Assembly: GCA_017961585.1 (NCBI GenBank)
Contig: JAGCWX010000029.1
Location: 1-51,019 of the forward strand
From: Elusimicrobiaceae bacterium
GTDB taxonomy: Bacteria > Elusimicrobiota > Elusimicrobia > Elusimicrobiales > Elusimicrobiaceae
DNA: 51,019 bases
Reading direction: 5' to 3'
Shown: positions 43,201 through 49,432 of the stretch, in pieces
Layout: each line of letters begins with the position of its first letter
Position numbering within the stretch: position 1 is the stretch's first letter
Made by a program: the position numbers and the translations under genes
Notes under the pieces: model-generated
Databases searched by the model: none
The model's input: the letters and a program-made list of their open reading frames with translations, nothing else
What the model was told of the DNA's origin: nothing

Positions 43201-44104
43201 GCTAAACAAACCCGCCACCGCGGAATATCACGCCGATCCGATCGCGCCGCAGCAGCCCGTCGTCAAAACGAAAAAAAATCTTGCGGGGGAATTTTCGCCG
43301 CGAGAAAATTTTAAAAACTGGCTTTATCAAGTTCAAAACAATCGCATGCGCAATGTTGTAGATGAAAAAACAACACACGCACTTTATGCTATCAGCCACG
43401 CGGTAGGGGAAGATTGGACCAAGCACACCTTGCGCCCCGAAGTTACCGCCCTGGTGGATCGTTTGGAAACATTAAATCAACTCATGGGCGATCACGGTTC
43501 CCTACGCTACCGTTTGCAGTATCAAGCCCCGTTTGAACCGGGTCAAAGCGAGCTACCGAAACCGGAAAATTTTGTCCTCACTGTTGATTTAGCAGGCCTG
43601 CCTGCGGATAGTCCCTCGGTAATCCGCACTGATAAACTGATTCAGAAACGTTTAAAGCAACGTAATTCGTTGAATATTATTTTACTGCAGGAAGGTGAAC
43701 AAATTATTGGGATACGCTTCTCACAAGATGCCAATTTAGAAAAAGCCAACCAAAATTTACGCACCGTTATTGCTTCTCTTACGCCCGAAGGTTACACCCC
43801 GCGCATGGGTCTACATGAAGTGGGTTTAAGTTCCGCCAGTGATTTGGCGCACTTTTCCAATGGTTTTGTTCACATACACTTTGACCGCCCGGCAAACGTG
43901 CTGGACGAAATCCCGGTGGAAACCAACATTTCTCTCAATATCAACGTGATGTCCTTTACCGGGGCCCGTTATCCTGGAGAGATGGTCATTCCTTATTCGG
44001 CAAAAAAAATAGCCCAAGTCTATTGTAAATTATTTGACGGGTTGCTCACCCCACAAGCGCAGGCCGAACTCACACGCATGGCCAATTACGAGGTACCAAA
44101 CTAA
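40217..44104 (+). CDS. Large exported coiled-coil protein with a central hydrophobic region
   Basis: 1295 aa. The leader is followed by SLLAGMIPAYG|Q, then a globular-looking region to about 190. A strongly basic Arg/Thr/Pro tract (about 235-275) repeats the RVPR motif seen at the mature ends of its relatives. Glu/Gln-rich helices follow. A proline-rich spacer is followed by two hydrophobic segments (about 570-590 and 675-705) that could form a membrane hairpin. Long Lys/Glu/Ala coiled coils (about 715-985) lead to a C-terminal domain (about 1000-1290) with more mixed sequence. No known domain recognised. It shares a transcript with the 398-aa gene that starts one base after its stop. Confidence 0.87.
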   Translation: MENIASKLISLVVSTSLLAGMIPAYGQSVSLQKSVERAVVRAQGDSFSHVVNTLREAVGETPTQEEIKSAQITTFVSPTTKLEAYLAIALRVVVDRGTFENPPQTAQFVQDVTYLVTYFAPQVQEHYTVLFNYLLSVPEQAKKQCPLNKSDTPLCEAYAKALPALQAFAHPGKDLSHAEDAIRAFFLHRYKRHLKHTPAAPLGRTDPNQNYFEFRPQQTAPALDGQTVTQLLTPAGGIVPRKPKVRKNRSTTPRTTRRTRVPRNTTRVPRVANRTAPRHTTSAVSPATNAPLQTVVPDKMVKWEKLSPDQHLNAQAFLQARQSSLQTAQVYQQLQTALQAQLDALKRLDLAQTAPEISAAQLVYDQSTAHAQTLWKSAQQSTRLTGDKWLQVRYDFSPKSPLFKLQNFAQEGRLEEVRSQGRASLLQDQISDLLEEREMRALRLRLRLKQVQSLKIDPAQPIQIVEESANGFTLYSSIIPPFWEWFKKKKAPEVEPVPEVTPTPEEESASAQPQAQSNVVPLHSMEQTHQAQIVPFEPAPGKAKRTPFQELAQHIDQSFSPLQKDLFIGSSLIVSSFLGLPLGLIWVPTPDFVKAINAAQAKVDIYKPITLGRKINRLLRLKWAGLKRQFNEFTQEVMEDEEDTELDEPDPSDNPQGPNTPTPKKPTLWQQHKDKLPAIAAVGLSSWLINKGIGGAEGVAVAGIFGGGLSNIWKNLKLKFSQKEKLKKEYNEKRVALQQLYIKWLDASKEISRTPLAVEYLEEVQKLTTFANENNLDVTVPSMRTAKDAVELSHKEDTFRSIVEQQTPAQRTAALEAYQAKLTRAKNAQRTHYNGRMSNTATAKQFLKEAQELAELAKEKGIAEMESEQLLEQAQQAVEQAQRLELDAIKLDLDKRYNKMYDEAVRSMVAWKSARDGSRLKKARKCLQNLQGLAELNRQRGVEEEWLNEALKQAQNAVEISLREDELRRRNKAYDKQKAQEEKAKKAAAKQRRKRLNKPATAEYHADPIAPQQPVVKTKKNLAGEFSPRENFKNWLYQVQNNRMRNVVDEKTTHALYAISHAVGEDWTKHTLRPEVTALVDRLETLNQLMGDHGSLRYRLQYQAPFEPGQSELPKPENFVLTVDLAGLPADSPSVIRTDKLIQKRLKQRNSLNIILLQEGEQIIGIRFSQDANLEKANQNLRTVIASLTPEGYTPRMGLHEVGLSSASDLAHFSNGFVHIHFDRPANVLDEIPVETNISLNINVMSFTGARYPGEMVIPYSAKKIAQVYCKLFDGLLTPQAQAELTRMANYEVPN

Positions 44105-44105
44105 T

Positions 44106-45302
44106 ATGAACCTAATCAAAAAAATCAGTGTAGTTGCCGTAAGTACGCTCTTTATTTTTGCCGGATTATCGCCGGCTTTTGGGCAAAAATTAAAACGAGT
44201 CCCCAAGAAAAAAGCCGTCGTCAAAACGGAAGGTGCGCGCCTACACACTAGTGCACGCAGCCCGCGTGCCAAACCGCAATTTCCTGTTAGCACTACCTCC
44301 CGCATCCATACGGCTACCCAAATAAACCGCGTGGCACAAATGGCACCCACAAAGTTTACGCCGATTCAACTTAACATTCCACAAACTTCGGTGTGGGGGG
44401 AAAAAGCTTTGCAAAAAGCGCAAGAAGCTGCTGTGCGCCAAGTGCTTGACACCTATGCCCCTACTTGGAAGCAAGATATTTTATTTGCCAACAATGTAGC
44501 TCCTTATTCTGAATTGCAAGAAATTTATCCACAACGGGTGGTGCAAGCCCTCCTGCGAACTGAAAAACATTTTGAGCAAACTGGCTTGCCACTTACTCTA
44601 GGCGAATATGAAAAAACATTTCAAATGCTTTTGCTGGAAACTTCTTCTAAACGTTTTGTAATCAATGTGATGGGAACCATCCCCATGCAATCTTTTTTTA
44701 AGCTACGTGCCCCGGAAGAACAACAACCTGAGCCCATGATTGAAAAGTCCGTTCCTGTAAGAGTTAAAGGGCCCCTGAACGCTACTATCTTTGAAATTTT
44801 ACAATCCCGCGCGGATGACTTACAAGCATTATTAGCGGGTATCAGCTATAATACTAAGGGCGAAACTTCTGCACCGGTATCTTACCCTTTTGGAAAAATT
44901 TATAAGCAAACTGTTTCCGTGCTTAACGCACTGGAACGCATTGAAGTGTACGAAAATCAAGCGGCCTTACATCAACGCACTAAAAACACAACCCCTTACA
45001 TTCGGCTTATGGAAAAAACCTTATTGACTTTATCCAACCGATTAGACAATTTGATTACTGCGCACGATACATACAGTTTTAAACTCAGCACACACCCGGA
45101 TGTGCAAAATAACCACATAAATTGGGGAACCGCCAACCGCGCGTTGGAAAGGCAATCCAAGCAACTAGCCGAAGTGACTGAGCGGATATCTAAGATATAT
45201 CGTGGCAAACGTTTGTACGATGCGCTTGGCCGCGCCCGGCAAGTTGTGCGCGATGCAAAAACCGCCCAACAAAGAGGTATCAACAAACACGGTGCCCAAT
45301 AG
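44106..45302 (+). CDS. Exported protein of the GLSPAFGQ-leader family
   Basis: 398 aa from the ATG at 44106; the longer open frame overlaps the preceding gene. The signal peptide MNLIKKISVVAVSTLFIFAG ends LSPAFG|Q and is followed by the basic tract LKRVPKKKAVVK. The body has two mixed regions (LQEIYPQRVVQALLRTEKHF, PTLGEYEKT-like) and a C-terminal helical part rich in Arg/Gln. The LTGEALAPY module is not seen, so only the leader and the basic tract tie it to the family. Its stop codon abuts the dyad operator of the next gene. Function unknown. Confidence 0.85.
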   Translation: MNLIKKISVVAVSTLFIFAGLSPAFGQKLKRVPKKKAVVKTEGARLHTSARSPRAKPQFPVSTTSRIHTATQINRVAQMAPTKFTPIQLNIPQTSVWGEKALQKAQEAAVRQVLDTYAPTWKQDILFANNVAPYSELQEIYPQRVVQALLRTEKHFEQTGLPLTLGEYEKTFQMLLLETSSKRFVINVMGTIPMQSFFKLRAPEEQQPEPMIEKSVPVRVKGPLNATIFEILQSRADDLQALLAGISYNTKGETSAPVSYPFGKIYKQTVSVLNALERIEVYENQAALHQRTKNTTPYIRLMEKTLLTLSNRLDNLITAHDTYSFKLSTHPDVQNNHINWGTANRALERQSKQLAEVTERISKIYRGKRLYDALGRARQVVRDAKTAQQRGINKHGAQ

Positions 45303-45367
45303 GTCCAAAGGCCTACTGTTCAATAGGCCTTAAGACCCTGGAAGATTTTCCTTTGGTTACCTAATAT
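45301..45367 (+). promoter_or_regulatory. Promoter with shared dyad operator (copy 7 of 7, most symmetrical)
   Basis: A two-tier symmetrical dyad: outer GGTC (45302-45305), two bases, inner AAGGCCTA (45308-45315), 8-nt centre, TAGGCCTT (45324-45331), two bases, GACC (45334-45337). CCTGG follows and runs into the -35 TGGAAG (45339-45344). A 17-bp spacer leads to the -10 TAATAT (45362-45367). The leader is about 10 nt and is mostly GGAGGAGA. The element starts within the stop codon of the preceding gene. Confidence 0.82.
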
Positions 45368-45383
45368 ATAGGGAGGAGAAATT

Positions 45384-48300
45384 ATGCCCAAACCAAAACA
45401 AATCTTGTGTATCGCATTAAGCACGCTTTTTATTTTTGTCGGATTATCGCCAGCTTATGCTATTACTCCAAAACCTAGAAAAATCAACACAGGCAAAGCC
45501 AAAGTTCAGAAGTCAGGGGTAGAACGTAAGACCAAGTTGGGTGACGTGCGCCGCAACCGTTCCGTTGCCGGACGTAACATTACCCGTTCCGCACAAGCTG
45601 GGCGCAATGCGTCTAGGCAGGCGGCTGTTTCCACCGCAACAAGATCCACCACGCACGTGGCGCCGCAAGTCGTTCATTTTCAAACGATAGGCAACCAAAC
45701 AGGGCAAGTGGCAGGGCACGCGCCAACACAAGCTCAGTTGCAAGCACAAGTGCAAGCACGCATTGAAGCCGATATGTCCAACCAAATCCGCAACTCTGCT
45801 AAAAATTCCAGAGGGAAAAATGGGGTGGTTCAACCCACGCCGGCCTCAAAAAAGGTAACACAAACTCCGGCGAAAAACACCGCGCAATCCGTAACGCCTA
45901 CGCCGGCGCCAAAGGAGCCAACGCCCACACCGCAACCCGCCGCGCAACCGTCCACACCGCAACAACCGGTGGTGGCACAATCTTCCGCCCGTCCGGGCAA
46001 TTTGTACGGTGGCTTTGGATTTGTTTTTGATTGGTTAAAAAAGCGCGATGCTAAAAAAGAAGCCAAAGCTTCTTTAGAAAGTGCACAATCTTATGGCGAA
46101 GCGAACCCGGAAATGTGGGAAAAAGAAGCCCAAAAAGCGTTTCAAAAAGCGCAAGAGGGGGGCTTAAAAGGGGAAGATTTAAAACCCTATCAAGAAGAAT
46201 TTGAAAAAGCCAGCCAAGCCCGTGCCAAAGCGGAAGCCGAAGCGAAAGCCAAAGCGGAAGTGAAATTGGCTGATGCACAAGACGATTTGATAAATGACTT
46301 CCCTTACAGCGCAGTTGATCATGCTGAAAGCGCCCTCATCCATGCCAAAGAAGCCGGCCTCACCGGCGAAGCATTAGCTCCGTACGAGCAGACCTTGGCC
46401 AAAGCAAAAGAAGCCCATACCCAAGCACAAGCTCGCGCAAAAGCTGAGGAAGCCCTTGCAAAAGCGGAAGCGAAAGCCAAAGCCGAAGCGGAAGCTAAAG
46501 CCGAAGCTAAAGCAAAAGCCGAAGCGGAAGCTAAAGCAAAAGCAAAAGCCGAAGCGAATGCAGAACAGTATTTGGCTAATGCACAAGACTATTTGGAAAG
46601 GGATCTCACGTACTTCGCAATTGACTATGCCGAAAAAGCCCTCCGCTATGCCCAAAAAGCCGGCCTCACCGGCGAAGCATTAGCTCCGTACAAGCAGACC
46701 TTGGCCCAAGCAAAAGCGAAGGCAAAAGCCGAACCGTATTTGGCTAATGCACAAGACTATTTGAAACGGGATCTCCCGAACTTCGCAATTAACTATGCTG
46801 AAAACGCCCTTAGCTATGCCAAAGAAGCCGGCCTCACCGGCGAAGATTTAGCTCCGTACGAGCAGACCTTGGCCAAAGCAAAAGAAGCTCATGCCCAAGC
46901 ACAAGCTCGCGCAAAAGCTGAAGCCGAAGCGAAAGCCAAAGCCGAAGCGGAAGCCCGCGCAAAAGCAAAAGCGAATGCAAAACAGTATTTGATTTATGCA
47001 CAAGACTATTTGAAACGGGATCTCACGAACTACGCAATTGACTATGCTGAAAAAGCCCTCCGCTATGCCCAAAAAGCCGGCCTCACCGGCGAAGATTTAG
47101 CTCCGTACGAGCAGACTTTGGCCGAAGCAAAAGCGAAAAAAGCGAAAGCCGAAGCGGAAGCTAAAGCGAAAGCCGAAGCCATAGCAGAAGCTCAAGCGAA
47201 AGCCGAAGCGGAAGCTAAAGCTAAAGCCAAAGCCAAAGCCGACGCCAAAGAGGAAGCTAAAGCCAAAGCAAAACAGTATTTGGCTGATGCACAAGACTAT
47301 TTGGAATGGGATCGCCCGAACTCCGCAATTAACTATGCTGAAAACGCCCTTAGCTATGCCCAAAAAGCCGGCCTCACCGGTGAAGCATTAGCTCCGTATG
47401 AGCAGGCCTTGGCCGAAGCAAAAGCGAAGTTTAAAGCCAAAGCAAAACAGTATTTGGCTGCTGCACAAGACTATTTGAGAAGGAATTTCCTGAACAAAGC
47501 AATTGATGTTTCTAAAGACGCCCTCAACTTAGCCAAAGGAGCCGGCCTCACCGGCGAAGCATTAGCTCCGTATGAGCAGGCCTTGGCGGAAGCGGAAGCT
47601 CGCGCAAAAGCAAAAGCGAAGTTGGTTGAAGCACAAAACGATTTGGAACGTGGTTTCATAACCTTCGCAATTTACAATGCTGAAAGCGCCCTCAACTTAG
47701 CCAAAGGAGCCGGCCTTACCGGCGAAGCATTAGCTCCGTATGAACAGGCCTTGGCGGAAGCAAAAAAAGTAAAAGCCCGTGCCAAAGCGGAAGCCAAAGC
47801 AAAAGCAAAAGCCGAGGCGGAAGCTAAAGCAAAAGCCGAGGCGGAAGCTAAAGCAAAAGCCGAGGCCAAAGTCAATGCACAACAGAATTTGGCTGATGCA
47901 CAAAATTATTTGGAAAATAATTCCCTCAATAGCGCACTTAGCTCTTCTCAAAACGCCCTTAGCTATGCCCAAAAAGCCGGCCTCACCGGTGAAGCATTAG
48001 CTCCGTACGAGCAGACCTTGGCCAAAGCAAAAGAAGCCCATGCCCAAGCACAAGCCCGTGCAAAAGCCCTCCAGTTGGCTCAAGCCAAGGGCGCCCCGTT
48101 AAACTTAACAAACAAAGTGGAAAGAGCCGTGTTTAATACGTTGCAAGAAAGCCGCGAAACGCAGATAACTGCCATGCAAAAAATGAATAACTGGTTGCAA
48201 GCCATCCTGAGAAACAACAAAAACACTTCCCGTAGCTTCCCATTCTTGCTGGATTTTGCCCGCAGAGAGGGGGTAGTCTCATGGGAAGAATATGAACTTC

Positions 48301-49400
48301 TCACCGGTTGGGAAACACCCCACTCAACAATCTCCTTTTATGTCTGGAAAATCTCCTTTTATTCCTGGAACACTATTTATGATTCCATCAATAAATTGCT
48401 GACCTGGGTGCAAGAAGAAAAACAATTTTGGCACGATGCACGCATTAACTATCAAAACCCCAATCAAACGGCTTTGGTAGAAACCACCCGCACCGCTCTG
48501 AGTGAACTTTCCACTCGCTTGCAAGAGGAATTAAGACACCTAGAGGGCCTTGTAATCCGCTATCACAATCAACCTACGGAATCTTTGCTTGAAAAAATTG
48601 AATCCTTGCAAGAGCAAATCAAACAGAAAGCCGCCCAATTAGAACAGCTGACGCAAAAAGTAAATACCATCTACGGGAACGAACTTTCGGTGGAAATTTC
48701 CCAAACGCAAGAAGTGTTGCAAGAAGCCACGCGCGTTTCCCAAATACAAAACCTGCAAACCCAGCTGGAAATGGGGGAACAGTTTGCCATTCACCTTACC
48801 GAGAATGCAGGGGAAAAACCGCAAGCACGCCGTTTGAACCCCAAAAAGTTGACTGCGCAAGAGTTGAAACTCTATAACAAGGTGCAAACAGCATCCGCGC
48901 GGTTGGCCGATTGGAAAAAAGCGCACCGGGGCAAAACCCCTTCGTGGGGTTCAACCGACCCGGTAGAAAAAACCCTGTATACTCTAGTTACGAGCGTTTT
49001 GTCCGACGCCGAAAAAGCCGGTTGGGGGGATACCACCTTGGTGCAAAAATTAAGAAAACAATCCGGGTTGCGCAAGTGGTCTTCTTCGCAGCAATTGCTT
49101 GAAGAATATAAACGCTTCCGCGTTCAAAATCCGCACCGCAACCCCAATTCCAACGACCCGGCCGAAGCCAAATTGCATATGGCTATGAAAAATCAATTAA
49201 ACATCCACCGGGCCGAGCTGGAAACGAACCCCCTGTTCCGGGAAATGAACCGTTTGTGGAACACGGTACCGTTGGAAGGGGAAGAATTAATTCATCTGCA
49301 AGCCGAAGTATACGCACGTGAAGCCGTCAACGACCCAGTCGTTTTAGAAGCAGAGGAAATGTGGCAGAAATTTTTGAAACGTCAACAACGCGGGCAATAA
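45384..49400 (+). CDS. Large exported helical-repeat protein with TolA-like Ala/Lys/Glu linkers
   Basis: 1338 aa. The signal peptide ends LSPAYA and is followed by a basic tract and an N-terminal domain shared with the next gene (PTQAQLQAQVQARIEADMSN near residue 115). A Pro/Thr spacer (about 150-205) leads to residues 230-900. There eight clear copies of a helical module containing AGLTGEALAPYEQTLAKAK, plus one diverged copy, are separated by Ala/Lys/Glu linkers of varying length. Each module pairs YLxxAQDYL with an Ala-rich AINYAENALSYA helix, a TPR-like spacing. The last 430 residues are coiled coil and mixed helices with an aromatic patch (ISFYVWKISFYSW). No membrane anchor is visible. 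A cell-surface or periplasmic spacer/scaffold is the most natural guess. Confidence 0.88.
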   Translation: MPKPKQILCIALSTLFIFVGLSPAYAITPKPRKINTGKAKVQKSGVERKTKLGDVRRNRSVAGRNITRSAQAGRNASRQAAVSTATRSTTHVAPQVVHFQTIGNQTGQVAGHAPTQAQLQAQVQARIEADMSNQIRNSAKNSRGKNGVVQPTPASKKVTQTPAKNTAQSVTPTPAPKEPTPTPQPAAQPSTPQQPVVAQSSARPGNLYGGFGFVFDWLKKRDAKKEAKASLESAQSYGEANPEMWEKEAQKAFQKAQEGGLKGEDLKPYQEEFEKASQARAKAEAEAKAKAEVKLADAQDDLINDFPYSAVDHAESALIHAKEAGLTGEALAPYEQTLAKAKEAHTQAQARAKAEEALAKAEAKAKAEAEAKAEAKAKAEAEAKAKAKAEANAEQYLANAQDYLERDLTYFAIDYAEKALRYAQKAGLTGEALAPYKQTLAQAKAKAKAEPYLANAQDYLKRDLPNFAINYAENALSYAKEAGLTGEDLAPYEQTLAKAKEAHAQAQARAKAEAEAKAKAEAEARAKAKANAKQYLIYAQDYLKRDLTNYAIDYAEKALRYAQKAGLTGEDLAPYEQTLAEAKAKKAKAEAEAKAKAEAIAEAQAKAEAEAKAKAKAKADAKEEAKAKAKQYLADAQDYLEWDRPNSAINYAENALSYAQKAGLTGEALAPYEQALAEAKAKFKAKAKQYLAAAQDYLRRNFLNKAIDVSKDALNLAKGAGLTGEALAPYEQALAEAEARAKAKAKLVEAQNDLERGFITFAIYNAESALNLAKGAGLTGEALAPYEQALAEAKKVKARAKAEAKAKAKAEAEAKAKAEAEAKAKAEAKVNAQQNLADAQNYLENNSLNSALSSSQNALSYAQKAGLTGEALAPYEQTLAKAKEAHAQAQARAKALQLAQAKGAPLNLTNKVERAVFNTLQESRETQITAMQKMNNWLQAILRNNKNTSRSFPFLLDFARREGVVSWEEYELLTGWETPHSTISFYVWKISFYSWNTIYDSINKLLTWVQEEKQFWHDARINYQNPNQTALVETTRTALSELSTRLQEELRHLEGLVIRYHNQPTESLLEKIESLQEQIKQKAAQLEQLTQKVNTIYGNELSVEISQTQEVLQEATRVSQIQNLQTQLEMGEQFAIHLTENAGEKPQARRLNPKKLTAQELKLYNKVQTASARLADWKKAHRGKTPSWGSTDPVEKTLYTLVTSVLSDAEKAGWGDTTLVQKLRKQSGLRKWSSSQQLLEEYKRFRVQNPHRNPNSNDPAEAKLHMAMKNQLNIHRAELETNPLFREMNRLWNTVPLEGEELIHLQAEVYAREAVNDPVVLEAEEMWQKFLKRQQRGQ
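46263..48075 (+). repeat. In-frame tandem repeat array within the 1338-aa gene
   Basis: The DNA word GCCGGCCTCACCGG (or one-base variants) recurs at 46353, 46659, 46827, 47076, 47367, 47541, 47709 and 47976. The intervals are 306, 168, 249, 291, 174, 168 and 267 bp, all multiples of three. The minimum of 168 bp (56 codons) is the bare module. Longer intervals carry extra runs of GCxAAA/GAA codons encoding Ala-Lys-Ala-Glu linkers. Confidence 0.9.
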
Positions 49401-49432
49401 GTAAAGCCCATTAAAAGGAGAAACAACGAACT

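Noticed and set aside
44034-44106. Start of the 398-aa gene inside the previous gene
   Set aside because: The extra 24 residues are polar and precede a normal signal peptide. The ATG at 44106 directly after the upstream stop is far better.
45301-45367. Sigma54 or MerR-type promoter
   Set aside because: There is no GG-N10-GC pair at -24/-12. The spacer is 17 bp with the dyad outside it, whereas MerR sites lie inside a 19-20 bp spacer.
46374-47972. Antisense open frames of 60-90 codons across the repeat array
   Set aside because: They are shadows of GCC/AAA/GAA-rich codons, read as Phe/Gly/Ser-rich strings, and recur because the repeat recurs. They have no ribosome sites.
46263-48075. CRISPR array or non-coding tandem repeat
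   Set aside because: All intervals are multiples of three, the frame stays open and the units translate into one helical module. There are no unique spacers of constant length.
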